From positions 4,182,001 through 4,246,000 of the forward strand of contig NC_132981.1 of NCBI RefSeq assembly GCF_047496725.1: a stretch of DNA of 64,000 bases, read 5' to 3'. The position numbers were made by a program, and so were the translations under genes. This DNA comes from Anoplolepis gracilipes (lineage: Eukaryota > Arthropoda > Insecta > Hymenoptera > Formicidae). Under the pieces are notes generated by a model that was not told the origin of the DNA, did no database searches, and worked only from the letters and a program-made list of their open reading frames with translations. Positions 1 to 15,228 of this stretch are shown one piece after another (within the stretch, counting starts at the first letter, position 1; every line of letters starts with the position of its first letter).

Positions 1-3000
1 GGCTTCCGGAACTTCCATTGTTATAGGAACACTTCTATATAGAATTGTACTTTTAGACCCGTGATTGTTCCTCGTCACAAGCAGAATGGTTCTCGTTCTA
101 TACATACTTCTGATCAAATATTACGTCCTCCATTTTTGATGGTCTGTAATTGTAATGCTGTGACATTTGGCCACCGCGCATAACACGAAAGAGTACACCC
201 GTGCGGTAGGAAGATAATTTACGATCGCACACACCCTCTCCTCCCAATCTCGCACTTTTCCTTTTACTCGAGTTTCTTATCCGAACGTCGAATAAAGATG
301 CGAGAGCAACCGCCTGCTTTTTACGATCCAGTGTCGCCCGCATTTTATTCACCCTCGCTCTATTAGATCGTAATGTTGCATGAGACGTACGTAAATTCAC
401 GATCTCGTGAAAGTGCTTTTCTGTGAATTTTTATTAAAAAAAAAAAATATATATATATATGTTAAAAAAACAATAAATGTGTGAAAATAAAATATAATAG
501 TATCAATTAAAATGCAATTTATCAAAAAAACATGTGTGACGTTTTCTAATTTATCACTTTAATTTGACACTTTTTAATCATTTTGATGGATACCTAGTCT
601 AGCTTTATGATTATATTTCATAAATTTTATGGAATTTGACTTTTTATGGAGTTTATGATTAATATATATATAACTAATATGTATGTATGAATGTTTTGGT
701 TCTAAATTATTTGTGTATTATTCATGTTGTAAAGAATTTTTTTATTTTATTTCGCGCATGATAAAATATTTTCGTGCATAATAGAAATGTAAAAATTGAT
801 ATAAAGTGTCGCTCTTTTATTGTATACCGAAATCCTGCTTTGCCATTCCGTGGAAAGTATTTGAACGTGACTATAATTTTCAAAATCTCTCTAGCGTGCG
901 AGGCAATTTCATACAGTTTCCATATCTTCTTCTTACCAGCATTTCCATTTCAACATTCTGTATCACGTTCACAGATATCGACATTTGTGAATATATTTTG
1001 ATTAACATTTTATTATTATTTGTTGTAAAACAACAATAATAATAATAACTATTATTTAGACTCAATAATAAATAAATTTATTATCACAATATTAAATAGA
1101 CTTATGAAATTTAGAAAATAATGTCAATGTATGCAATAAGCCCCACTTGTTAAGTGTCATTTAATACGTAGATCCGATAGCTAACCAGAATCGATCGATA
1201 TTGACACGATTTAAGCGAACGTTTGTTTCCTTTGTTTGTTTGAGTTGCCGACTGTGTTGGTCGTTGCGTTTGCAATATCTTGTACACACACTGTCGTCAA
1301 TACCCCGAGGAAATCTCCATTGGTTTGTTTAAGGTTTAGTCTGACTCACAATAGGATTTCACACTTTGCTTTATTCAACTACGTGATATTTCACAAACAT
1401 CTTTTTCCTCAATTATCTTCTCGTCCGATGATGCATATACTGGCTAACATATTCATTATTTAATAATTAATTTATTATAATTCTCCGATAAATGAAAATT
1501 ACCTATATTTATTTCTATTTATATTCATGTCGGTCGATTTTTGCAACTGAATCTCTTGCAAGCCGTGGAATAAAACTTTGTGAGAATACGATAAAATAAA
1601 ATAGGAAATCACAAAAATTGCCGAAATATAAGATATATCTCGATTCATGTATCAAATTAATTATGAAAATATATGAATAAGCAATAATCTATTTTCATTA
1701 TAAATTATAATTTGCACAAACGGTAAATTGTAAAGGTAACTTGATACGCGTATTCTCAATTATGCGCAGCCTTATCCTTTGTCGCGAATATTGTCAGGAA
1801 ATACGGCTTCCCTCTCTCTGATCGTTTGTACCAGCAATTCTCGGCAAACGCATCTACGCGGATGCACCTAGGATGCTCACATAAGCAATGAGCACTCAGT
1901 CTGTGTTGAAAATTGTTGCGGCCTTAATACGATCGTGTTCCTAGGCGTTCTCACGTTTCCGCATATAATACGAGAGGAGAGAATTCGATGAGACAACCGC
2001 GTCTCGTTCATCGTCGCCGCGAGTTGCACTCACAGAGGATCTCTCCGACGTGGCATTATGCACGCCACGCTGCAAAGACGCTGAAATTCGGTAGTTAAAT
2101 ACCCGAGTCTTTCCAGCCACTCTCCTTCCATCTTCGCTTTTCTCCCTGTTTCGTTAGACGTGTTTGGTCGCGGAACAGTGCGCTAATATAAACGGTATAA
2201 TTCGCACAATGTGAATATTATTCGTCTTAATTACGAGACATTGCCGCGTTACTTTCTATCTTCCTCTCTCTCTCTCTCTCTCTTTCTTTGCCTCACGATA
2301 CTAGTTCTTAGCTTTAGTACAATTTATCTCCTTGCAGAAAATTGTGCCACTTTTACAATGAAGGCGTGATGAACTGACAGACCAAGTTTTATTAGAGTTT
2401 TTCATTTAAACTTTTTCCAGCTCAACGATTTTATTCCTTATTGCAATATTATCACGCAAGTAAATTAAATATACTTTCTTTTTTCATACCAGCTCATTAA
2501 GTATAAGGTATAATAAATATGAATTTATTTAATTTAATTAATCACGCGCAGAATCGATAAAGTTTATCTACAATATTACGTATAAAAAGTGTGCAAACTT
2601 CTACGACTGTAAAAACCGATAAAAGGTTTTTTTTTTTTTCCCCCGGAATTAAATCCGCGACAGCACATTGAACAATTTCAAACAGTTTAATTTCCTCTAC
2701 AAATACATTCTGATGATTCGCAAAATTTTCAACTCATCCTATGAATTGTATCTCGAGATTTCGAGTTACGAAATAGTCGAGAGATTACGTTCCGCTGCAT
2801 ACGCAACTTTTCGCTCCATTCCCGCACATCCCTTGACATATGTCCGCGAACGTTAATTGTTCCCCATTCTTCCACTCTTCACCCTCATGGCGATTACTTC
2901 CAACCAATGATACAATCAGCTTGAAACAGAATGAATAGGGAAATAATTTTCCGGTTCTCTTTAGTAGAGGAAATAATGCTTTCGTGACGGCACACGGAGA

Positions 3001-6000
3001 GCAAAAAACATGAAAAGCTGAGAACGTATTGTTGTTAATGTAGCGACTTTCATTATATACTTGTGCATACTAATGACATTAATGACAAAATTGTTTAAAA
3101 ATGGAGCAATTTGTTTTTTTTTTTTTTTATCAAACTAATTACATCATAAGATGTTATCAACAAAATAAAAGTAACTTTTTTTACTCTCTATGTTTTCTGC
3201 AGTATATATAACAATAACAATAATAATAATAATAAAATGTGACATTTAATTAAAAACTGACAAACCTTTGATTAAAAATTTGTTTGAAGGATCCACCTAA
3301 ACGGAACTAAAGCTAAAGTCACAAAATTAAAATCACTGAACGTGTAACTTTAGATCTCAAAAGATTATGTACGCAGTCTTAGGTTTCATTTACTAGTCTC
3401 ATCTGGGGTTCTTTTATGCCTTGACAAGTACATAGGGTAAGATCTTGTGCTTATCATACTTATGAATATGCGCGCGTCGACGACCTTGGGCCGTCGATAG
3501 AGACGAGCCCTTCCATCGTTTGTTTGCATAAAATATATGCGACATGACAAGAGAGTCGAAGAAAGAAAGAGAGAGCGAGAGATCTATCATTTTCGCTGAA
3601 ACGAGTATGAGGAGGATCGCACGGTTGCATTTCACGGTTCATGCTGCACAATCCTGTACACTCATACCAAGAGTACGACTCTCTCACGACATTCGTTCTC
3701 GGCAGAAAATCGCAAAACGTACTCACGTGACGATACGCGTAAAAGCAGTACTCTCTCTCTCTCAATATTTATCCTGTTGAGAGCGACGTATTGGTAAAGA
3801 TAAGAGTGAAGGGGTTACGATACTGCGGATGATATTTTAGACTCAAATACGTATCAGAGCTCAATTTATATCACGATTACAAGAATATTTTAGATAAAAC
3901 ACATATGTACTGCAATAAATTTTCGATCTTAAACTTCTGTGGTTAAATAACATCGTTTACGTAAATGTAGGATTAACATTTAATTCCTTCAAGAGAATAA
4001 TAATATGAAATTACTTGATCTGACAAATATTATTTTGAGATCATTATGCAATATAATTCTATGAATAATTCTTAATTTTTCGATAAAAATGTAGAAAAAT
4101 AATGTGCAAGAGAAATCTCGCGTACAACGAGAGTAGACTATGTAAATTTTATCACCGTCGACGTTGCATTATTATTCGCCTCATTCATCCTGTATTAAAC
4201 ATTCGACTATGATTTAAATCTTAGTCGTGCTTTTAAACGATATTTGCTTGTTCTACAATAATTTAGTTTACTTCGGCATGACTCGAGCTTCATTGCTCGC
4301 CTGCTCCCCTGCCTCTGGTTTGAGGCTCCAATGCGCTGATGGTAAAGTTTCGAATGGTATCACCCTCGGCGGTTGCCATTGGTTGTCCGCATCCACCGAG
4401 GAACTTCGATTATTCCCAACTTCGTCCTAGCGGTGCCGACCGATCCATCTCGACGTGCCATCGACATAAATTAGCAGATAGAGGAAATTTTAAGATATCA
4501 CATTCACCGATGTCTGCATTCTACTTTTTGTTCCGCGTCGGCGTTCTTTTTCCATCTCTGTCGGTTTTATCTCGGGTGTCAGGGTGTAAATCGTGCTGTT
4601 TACGTACGTATGAATGAAAGAGAAAGCTCTCGATAAGAGCAAAAGCAAATGCATGCTGTTTTTCAAATTGCCTCAAATATTCACTTTATATTGCGATTAA
4701 TGCTATTTATCAGTATTTTTCAGTATTTTTTGCTACGACGACGGTAAAAAAGGGAATCAATTATTTTACATTTCTACTAATATATAACGCGCGATATATA
4801 TAATTGTTTATTATTTTAGACAACTAGTGCTTTTTTAAATTATATATGATAGAATATCCAACATTTTTTAATGTAAAAATTTAACTGATATAAATTTGCA
4901 ATTACAGATTGCAAAAGAAATTATTTCTGTGTTCTAAAAAATATACATGTTTATGTTTTTGTAATATTAAGCAATTACATATTTCATATAAGAAATGAAT
5001 CAGTAATTCCATATTGCGAATAAATCAGAAGGGAAGTAAAAGTTGCATAATTTTCAAGTAGTAAGTAATGTGAATACTTTGTCGAGAAGTTATATATGAA
5101 TGGGTGATATTTGCAACATTTCATAAAGTAAAGGGACGTCTACCAAAAGTAGATGTAAACACATAGATATGTCAAAGCCAATTCTAATAGAATCGATCTT
5201 GTTGCATTGCAGCCAAACTTTCGGCAGAATAAAATTCTACATTTGGCGGAAAATTTATTAAAACGTAAAATAATTAGATAAATTGAAAGAAAAATATTTA
5301 ATTTAACGTTGCGTGGAATTTGGAAATTCTGGAATTTCGCAGCAGAGCGTTACGCTGTAAAAATTAAATAATGCAACGACTAACTCATTTTAATTCTTTT
5401 CAACAACTGAATAACGAATTTTTGTGCCATTCTTCAACATTTTATGTTAAAATTAAAAATCTCCATTATAACAAATATAATAAAGTATTTAAAACAATAT
5501 ATGACTTTTAAATATCTAATTTTATATACTAGATCAAGCATAATGTTTTATCTTCTTATTGGATTTATTGACAATATATTTGTAAAGAGAACGTTGCATA
5601 TGCTTCTTCGTTAAAAGTTTTGTTGGAGAGCAGAAAAAAAATTAATGATACCGTATACGTAAACGTTAATAAATTCATCGCCTCTTAACGTAAGATTAAT
5701 ACGAAATTCATGCAGCAGTAGATTCCTGTCACTGTTGCCTTTATACGATTATCAGATGCTATTCCGTTCGATGATCACTTTAGTATCATGCAATAGGGTT
5801 TACAGGTTTAATGCCGCGTAAGATCGCCTCTTGCTGCTTAAAGCCCACGTATCACCACGTGCATGTGTACCGAACGTGACGCAAACAAGATCAACGTGTA
5901 ATCGGTTGTCAGACATTTGTGTGCGTGACACGGCCGAAATCGTGCATGAAGTCTAGATTATATTCCATACTTGAGATAATTCTCAAGTTGGATATCAACT

Positions 6001-9000
6001 GATCAGAGCAAATCAGCGAGAGCATCAAGCGTGATTAACGCGGTATTGCATTACTCATTGCTTTACATGTTTTGCGTACTGCGTTACAGTTACATCTTCT
6101 TGATATTAATTGAATCAGATTTTTCAATATAATTTTGTTAATGTTTTTAAATTTAATTATACGACGTTTTCCTTTATAAGACATACTGCAATAAGTAAAT
6201 ACGGATGCAAATAGCATTTTGTGGCTACGTCAGATAAATTAATCGCGGAATTTTAATATCACATATTGCATCATAGTAAATAAAGATTATTTTAACGAGC
6301 AGCCCGACAATTCTACAATATTTTTGCATATTTTAATAAAACCGATTAATTGTGACTTATCAATGATAATGACAGCATTTATAATCAGCTGTAACTTAGT
6401 TGAATTGGCGATTTCATTAAAAATTTATAGTGTAAATACGTTGTATTCTTCAGCTGATTTATAATTTTCGTTCTGTACAAAACAATTAACATATTTCAAA
6501 ATGAAGGTATGATTGTTCGTTACATAAATGGTAACAAATAACTGCTGACAATATTTATCGTATTTTACAATAACCTGCGTTGAAATAAAATTACTACGAC
6601 AAACGTTGTACTATACTAGGAATTGCAATTGTACTCATTCATCAAAAAAATTTTTTTTTCATATACATAATGAATAATAAACTTCTTTAATACAAAGAAT
6701 ATTGTTTTTAATATTTTTAGCTCGTATATTTGGCTCTTATTTGCAGCACTCTATGAAAATAATAATCCTATTTCAAAGAGAAGGAGAAAATGATAAGACA
6801 AGTGTAATAAATAAATTAGACGTAACTGTACGTTTAATAAATACGTTAAATTAATTACGCATATTTTCTTGTAATAATTGTAAATAAAGAAGAGAAAAGA
6901 GAACTAAGAAGGTATTTTCTTCCGCAGCAAACAAACCGGCGGAGTCTTAAGGTGGCCCTTAATACGCGAGACCAAAATTAATCCGAGAACTGGAAATAAG
7001 CAGCGAGGCGCGGAAAGTGTTTGTTTTCCTTGACGTTGCGGGCGTGACTACACGCGAACACGTGGCTGCTACGTGAATTGCGAGGAGGTGCAGACGTTAT
7101 GTTACCTCACCGCGACCGCGATTCCTTCTCGCTAACTGGGCCTCACTACATTAAAGTTTATCCCGGTTCTTTCTTATCATAATCGCATTTGTGGATAATG
7201 GGGCAGGGATAATTTGTTATCGCGGAATGTCATGGAGCAGAAACTTTCTAAATTACTTCGTTCTTCGAAAACTTTTCTTCTCCGGCCGCTTCTTTCTCTC
7301 TCTCTTTTTCTCACCCCTTCTCCCCTCCCTTCACCCGGCCTGTCGCTCTTTCCGCGTTGTTCTCTCTATATAGTTTCTATATCTCCTGCTTTTATCTCTT
7401 CCCGTTTTTCTGACTGCGAAAGCGTGAGAAAAATACGAGCATAGTTGAGCATTCACGTATAGAACATGCATAGATATTTTTCTGACCATTACTTTCGCCC
7501 GTTTCTGCCGATCCCGTTGCTGCTATTGCCGACGTGTATTCTCTTCGACCCTTCGCCAAGTGCCTTCTTACATCTTTAAGAAGGTCTGATACAGAGGGAC
7601 GTATTCAGTTCGAATATACTACATTCTTAATGTTTTGTGATATGCCGTAAGATACTTGTTTACGTCGGCTACGTTTTACTCGGTTACACATTCTACTCGT
7701 AAATAGGGGATAATTCACTGACAACGTAAGAAATATTTTACCCCCAGGAAATAAAACTGCTGTAATAAAAATTTAGTACAACTGTAACATACTTTCAAAA
7801 AAAATTATTTTATTACCAACCATATATGGTATACTGCATATTGAAGATGATATATATATTCTATATTTTACTTGATAGAAATTATTAATAAAAATTATAA
7901 AAAGTCATTTGGCTACATAATTATTAAGAAGATTATATTTCAAAAGAGATAATTAAAATAAAAATGACATTGAAACAAGCCATGCAAAATGTACATAACA
8001 TCTAATTAAAAGTTTGTTATTTTGTGTTCCTCAAAATTATAAAATATAGCTTATAAAGAATATAAAAATTAGCTTATAGAGAAAATAAAAATTAATTTGC
8101 TATGTGCAATATATTATAATTGATGGGCCTGTTTCGCGAAAATTAGTATCCAAAAAGATATGAAGCCTTTTTTTTCGAGTAACTTCTCTTATATGTAATT
8201 GTTTTGACATATCTCGCGAAGATGTCTACGTGTTTTGTCCCGCAAAACTTTCTGTTTTTTTTTGTTATATAAAAAAAGAGACAGAGAGACAATAGAGAAA
8301 GAGAAAGAGAAGATTCTGCGGACATTGCGGAAAGGTTCGCCGAAAACTATAAAATATAATTCTAGCTTGCGCGTCACGTACTTTGCCATCGCCCCGACGA
8401 TATACATTCCGACAGGTACGTGTTGCGGACTTGGAAAACGCAACAGGATTATCGGCGTAAAAAAAAAAAAAAAAAAAAAAGCGGACGTTATCCGGGGTTG
8501 TTCGAATCGCGATCAGTCATCTGTGCGCGCTGCGATTCCGCGGCAACGCGACAGGAAGCAGCGTGATGAGACCAGCGCGGGAAACGCTTCAGGACATTCA
8601 GGTTTCATGTCAGCGTCCTTTTTAAAACGTATCACAAACCTGCCTGACGATCAAAATCGTCAACGCCTATAGCGACTTGAATTTTCCGGAAATATCATTG
8701 TTAATGTTTAACGATAACTGTTTCTTTTTTTATTTTCAACGCATGCAAGGAAAAAGTTATGCGCTGAAATATTTTACATAATATATTTGTCCTTTGCAGC
8801 TACACATTCTACATTTTTCGCCACTCTTCATTTCCTCTTTAATATTTAAATATACCTGCTGTTATATATCTATTTCATTTGGGAGTGTAAAAAAAATATT
8901 GTGGTGCGAAAAAACCATAATGAACAAATTTAATGATACTTGCGTTTGTATCATGTTGTACCCGATAGGAATATAATATAAATATTTAACATGTATTGTG
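1..9000. other. Gene-free stretch, A+T-rich with CpG-richer blocks
   Basis: No open frame here resembles a known protein, and I see no tRNA or rRNA. GC- and CpG-richer blocks stand out at about 1750-2300, 6900-7600 and 8380-8680. They may be regulatory or untranslated sequence, but nothing in them identifies a gene. Simple repeats include (TC)n near 2266-2284 and an A run at 8459-8480. This could be intergenic or the intron of a gene outside the window. Confidence 0.6.
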
Positions 9001-9958
9001 TGAATATTTTTTTAATTAGATTTTTGTATCAATGTAATCGAATTTTAAATAATAGAGAACATTGTAAGTTAAATTGCCGTATTTTTTAATCAATTAAAAA
9101 ATATTTTACATTAAATTAAAAATAATAATAACAAAATTATATAATGAACTCTCACATGTAATATGATATAATACGAATGTTTGATAAATAATACAAATAG
9201 AATATAACAAAGAAAATAAATATATTACATGCGTTGTAGGCATCACATATCGTAGAGAATTGAAATTTATCAAATTTTCATGTAATGAGCAGTGCGAGAA
9301 AATGCGGTTCATAGACGGATTGAAGTGGTCAAGTTTTGTAGAAATATTTTTTTATGCATAAGAGAATAATATGAAAAAAATACTAGATTATATCCCAACA
9401 ATGCAACAGATTATGAAATGTTTAACAATAAGTAATATCCAGAGAAATTTGTAAAAAAATTTTTGGATAATTTCTAATTTCTAAATTTCAGTATTTTAAC
9501 CATTTTTTTTTGCATGTTTATTAAAATATTTAATAAAATTGTATTTATTATTGCGTTGTATTTTATGTACACAGATTTATATTACTTATGCTTCAATTTA
9601 AAATTGCTTTAGTGTGTACATATATGTATATAAACATTTCAGATATAATCTTTATTATTTTAAAGTAATTCTTTTATGTTCCATTTTGTTATTTAATTAT
9701 ATAAAGTAAAAACAGATGTATTTAATATTTAACAAAAGAGAAACGTACATATATATATATATATATATATGTGTATAGTATATTTATTCAATATATCGAT
9801 TTTTAGAGAAACTTGATAAATTGAAATTTACAATAATCAGTGTTTGCATTTGATGGCAAAAAAAAAACAATTAGATAAACAATTACATGCAATTGTTTAC
9901 CAGTAAATTTTCGAGATAAATAATTCCTTTTTTGCGTAATTTAATGGCAGCAACGTTA

Positions 9959-10060
9959 AGGTTTAATTGGATTGAGCTCTACAGAAAGAAGCTAACCAAC
10001 CAACAATCACAATGTTGTCAGTTGATTCTCCCCCTCTACGGAATGTGATCCAATTAAGCC
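9959..10060. repeat. Possible tiny inverted-terminal element
   Basis: Ends GGTTTAATTGGATT and ATCCAATTAAGCC are inverted (12 of 14 matching) about 100 bp apart. No target duplication is evident. Confidence 0.3.
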
Positions 10061-13000
10061 ATGTATTTTGCAAAATAAAAGAATGATTTACGCGGCAACG
10101 AACGAAAAAATGGCTTCTGAAATTTTTGCAACGGCTCGCTTGCTTTGTTTAGTTTCGCTGGCTTCAATGATTTATTTTTACGAAGGAGAAACGGAGGTCT
10201 TTATCCCTCTCTCTTGGTCTTATTTTTTTCCCTCTTCTATCGCTGATAGAAAGAAAAGTTATGTGTGCCTCGCAGTAAATTTTCCCACTTGGTAATCCGT
10301 TTATGCTGGCCACGACTGATTTATGAGATTGCTCTGCGTTCGCTATACGCTATCGTATACTTTCTCTCTCCCTCTTTTTTCTATCTATCTCTCTGCCTCT
10401 CTTTTTCTGTTTCTATCTCGGTTTTTTTATACCATTTTGTGGTTTTTGTAATACTAGCTTATTATAATATTATATTATATTAACTATTAATTAATAAATA
10501 AATTTTACTAATTAGATTATGAAAATTGATATTAAATTATTACAATTATACATAACAATAAAATTGGCAGGATAGTGTATAAGAGATGTACAAATGAATT
10601 GCTGCTATTCATAATGAATCGGATTGAGTTATTGTATATATAATATGACGATGAAATTAATTATTATCTTATTTAATATATATTCCAAAATATATATACA
10701 AATACATTATATTATACGGATGTTTTTTTTTCCTGAAAGCAGTGAGAAACATTATTTTTTATTGTTTATTATTTGAAGTATTTTAAAAAATATATATTTT
10801 GTGAAACTTTAATTTTATTTAAAAAATAAAATCTGAATATAAAATAAAAGATGATTATTTAATTGTGATATAAAGAAGTGTTTGATTATTTTTATTTTTA
10901 AATGTGATCTATATATGTTTTATATATATTATATAATATTGAAGATGCCTACAAAAAATATATACTTTACATTCTATTTTAGTAAGATAAATCTCATGTG
11001 TTGATTTCTATCATATTATCTTAAAATTTACAGTCCTCTATTTGTTATTGTCTTCTTCAGACTAATAGACAGTAAGGTACGAGTTTGCATATCGTCTATG
11101 ATCCGCGAAATCGATCGCAGTCAAGCTTTGTAGCCATTGAACAAACGAGTAAATGAGATTCGCGATGTATATCGAGTGCGACCCAGTTCGCTGCCACTAT
11201 GCGAGAAGAACAATGCTGCTGTGCTCGATACACCGTATATCATATACGCGCCCTCGCGTCATGTATGTACAGAGTGTCCCAAAAATCGAGTATTTCCTTT
11301 AAAGCATGAATTGTTTGCGAAATTTCGAATTAATCTTGTCTTGGCAGAAGGTTCGATAAAAAGCCATTATTGATTGCGACTTTTTAAGCGTTCAACGGCA
11401 AATATATATTTTACGGTTTGATATTAACTTAACGAAATAAAATTAATTTGAAATTAATAAAAAAATTACGCGGGTCTGTCATATGTTTTATTAAATTTAT
11501 ATAATTTGCAAATTTTATAACATATTTTTGATTAAATTTATCGATATTCAGAATTTTCAATTCTTTTATTAATTTCAGCCTCTAATATTTGTAATTTAGA
11601 AAGAAATGTGCGAAATATAATTGCAAAATCACGCTAAAATATAACAAAATCAATATCAGATAAGTCATCTTTAAAAAAAAAAAAAACTGATATCAATGTT
11701 TCTAATGAAGAAATATTCCATTAAAATCCTAATCTGCTAAAATTCTTTAATTTGTAATATTAAAAGTGTGCTTTGCCAATATAAACTATAAATAAAATTT
11801 TAATTAAAATTACATTTACTGAAATTGATGCAAAAAAAAATTTGTTTATAAATAGTTCAAAATAATTAAATCATCACAATAGAATTTTAATTTTGATTGC
11901 CAACATCGTCCTTAAATGTAGTCCCTAAAACTTTCAGTCACAAGAAAACTTATATCGCCTTGAGAGTTATTAAATAATGTGTCTCTCTACGATATCGGTC
12001 TATTTTGAATCATCCTGTATGCGTTCCTCGTGTGTGGGACGTGACTGTCAAGAGGGGGAGGAAAAAAGGAGATACGTGATGTACGGCTTGATTTCTTAGC
12101 GACGGCGGAAAAAGGCGCGACGCCGCGCTGTTCCAAGAAACAAATCGACCCGCGTCCGCGCGCTTGTACATTTTCCGCCACTCCTCTCAACCATCCCTTT
12201 CGACAAGTCTCGCCTCTTCGTGCACCGTTCCCACCCCGTCGCGGCGAAACCCCTTTTAGCAACATTATTCTTCCACAGAGACCCGGGATGCAAGTACTTC
12301 AAAGGAGATTTAGTGACACGAATACGTCCGTTTGTGGATGGGGGATTGTGTCAGGTCCCATGGACAGGCATTGACGATGGACGATGCGATCCCAAGGGAA
12401 TCGCAACGCTTGAAATGTATCCGTGTAAATTATAAAATGAGTCTCCTAGAGAAAGGACTTTGCCAAGAAAAATTTAATGCTATCGATGCAATGATGTTAG
12501 ACTAGTTATTATTGCAGAGATTAACTAATGTGTCTCATATATATATTTATATAATAAATATAATTATTCTAAATATTTTGTTATGATTGAATGATCTCTT
12601 GCAAAATAGTATTTCTTTCAATAATGACGGGATTATCTAAAAAAATTATTGTAAATTTCTGTAAAGGCTCTGCACAATGATTTTATTATTTTCATGAAAA
12701 ATGTATCGAAATCTTTATTTTCGTGATATTTATATTTTATCACTTATATTATTTTTAAAAAGACATCTAATTTATGTATACTAACTTTTGTGCAACATTG
12801 ATTAATTGTAATATCCTCTGCCGTCGCAATAATTGCCCATTATATTAACAATATACTTGTTATATATTAATAATAGTGTAATAATAACTATTTCTATTAT
12901 TTAAGCTGAAATTTGATTGACATTTATATGCTTTGATTTTTGACAAAATATCTGAACGAGAAATACAACCGAGCACAACATATTTCATCTATTTTATATT

Positions 13001-14901
13001 TGAACTAACTCAATTTGCAGTATTAAAGAACGAAGCGGGAAACGATGGCTTTGTCCATTTGTGGATTGCTTCGGGCTATTCGTGTTCACTAACAATAAGC
13101 AGATACTGAAACAAATTTTTATGCATGTTTGCAAAAAATAGAAAAAGACCATAAATAATATTTTTCACCTACTACTTTTGATATTCGATTCTAACGTTGT
13201 TTACTCAACAGTCAATGTTTCAATTTCATGAAGAATGTTGGATTCAGCATTCTTAAGGTTATTTTGGCAGACCATTTCAAATTTAGAAGGTAGAAATGCA
13301 AAGCAACAGGGAAGCTTATGAATTTTCATAACTGTCCAGTTTACTGAATTATTCATGAAATACAGTATAAAATTTGATTATTGTTAACTATCAGTCTAAC
13401 TAACATATCGTTGAAAGAATGTAAACTACATATTCAGAATTATATTTATAATAGATTAGTTGCTTTCATAATTTTCTCACAATTAAAGATCTCTTAAAAG
13501 TTAAATCAACATTAGATTCGCAGATAAAATGAGTTAATTTTATTGAAGTACTTATTATTATAAATTGTGTCACAAGAAAGTTGTATAATGTATACGATAT
13601 CTAAAACGATAAAGAAATACTATGTAAAAGTTAAAAAAATAGAAAAATGATATATTAAATATAACATGAAGTATTTTCATCATTTTCTCATTTATGTTTT
13701 AAACAACTTATGTATTTGATAATTAAAAATCAAAATATACATAGTTTAAATGTTTGAACTAATTTGTCGTCTCTCATTTAACTCAAACTGGTATTTAATT
13801 TTTTTTTTATTATAAAAGGTATAAAATATAATTAATATACAAATTTAAATCTATCAATTAAAAAAAATACAAATATATTTTTTATTTTTACATCCGTTTG
13901 TTATCTTCTTTTTATCATTGCAAATAAAAATTTGTATATCCGTCAGTAAAATACTGTAACGTTATAATCTATGTAATAATATATGTACCACCAAAAGCCC
14001 AAACATAGTACGTAATAGTTAATCATAAAAATTGATCATAAAATATTTAAAGTATAATACAACATGTACGAAATATTGTATTTCCTAAATTTTAAATTAA
14101 TTATTAATAAAAAATCAACAATTATCACAACAATCCTCAATAATTAGTCACAAATTGTAATTACATTCTTTTATGATAAAAATTACATTTTTTTTCTTAT
14201 GTATTTTCTTATCTTTAATCTTAATATAATATTTGCATAAATCCATTGTCTCGAGATTAAAATTAAATATAATTTAACACTCACCGTATGACGTGAAACG
14301 ACAAAGGTGTAGTACACAACGTTGATCTGTGACAGTCTGCTTCTTTCCATCCCTTGCTGCTTTCTGACACTTGCGTGCCACCCACTCGCGAAAACAAAGT
14401 TAATTACAATTACTTGCGCGCGCACTAATCAACAAAATGCGACACGTGAACGCTCGACACTTTGAATGGCACTCCCGATATTGATTATACACGACACAAA
14501 TTTGATGATACAGCTAATGTAAAAACAATACGAAAATTATGAACACACAATGCTTTAATACCATTCGGCTCAACTTTCGCAATTTACGTATCACATAGAC
14601 TCAACTACCACAATGACGTTACATTTAATCACTAACATATAATAAACTATTATCGCCTGTAATTAACGTTGCAATGAAATAATTACTAGTGCTTCGCGAT
14701 TTAAAATGTATGTATATGTATCGTATTAAATATATGTATGTACATGTGCCTCGATAAATAGTCATCATTTCTCGAGATTCTCGTTTTCGAATGCATATTA
14801 CGAATCGTAAGCGAATTATAGAAATTATTAAATCGTGTCAATTGATATAATCAATGATTGCAATAATCGCACAAGAAAATTACGTTTGGAGAAATACCAC
14901 T

Positions 14902-15147
14902 CACAAAATGTGATGCGTGATTTCTCTGCTCGAGTCTCGCCGTGTGAATAATAGCAAGGACTACGGAACGAATAAAGACACTGTGGAATGTGTAAACACG
15001 AGCGCGCTACGTCAAGGTCGAGTATAGTACGTAGTAGTTGTACACATATAAGAGATAGCTTACATACCACAGTGTTTTCGTGTCCCGTAGTCCTTGTTAT
15101 CATTCGCACGGCGAGACTCGAGCAGAGCAGTCACACATCATGTGTAT
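14902..15147. repeat. Inverted repeat, arms about 85-90 bp, unknown type
   Basis: The left arm (14902-14991) contains CTCTGCTCGAGTCTCGCCGT and AGCAAGGACTACGG. The right arm (15061-15147) contains the inverse ACGGCGAGACTCGAGCAGAG and CCGTAGTCCTTGTTA. Identity is high, with a few indels. The spacer of about 70 bp has its own small palindrome (CTACGT..ACGTAG). It could be a fold-back element, a hairpin RNA source, or an unusual regulatory inverted repeat. Confidence 0.65.
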
Positions 15148-15180
15148 ACGTAGTATCTCTCTTATATTATACATATATCT

Positions 15181-15185
<5 letters not shown>

Positions 15186-15227
<42 letters not shown>
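15186..15227. repeat. (TA)21 microsatellite
   Basis: Uninterrupted TA dinucleotides. Confidence 0.95.

Positions 15228-15228
<1 letters not shown>

Noticed and set aside
8501..8530. TTCGAATC resembling a tRNA T-loop
   Set aside because: Flanking bases do not pair into a T-stem, and no anticodon or acceptor arm is visible.
8235..8672. 145-codon open frame on the + strand
   Set aside because: It runs through a poly-A tract (a run of Lys) and low-complexity charged sequence. No domain, no family resemblance, and overlapping frames on the other strand.
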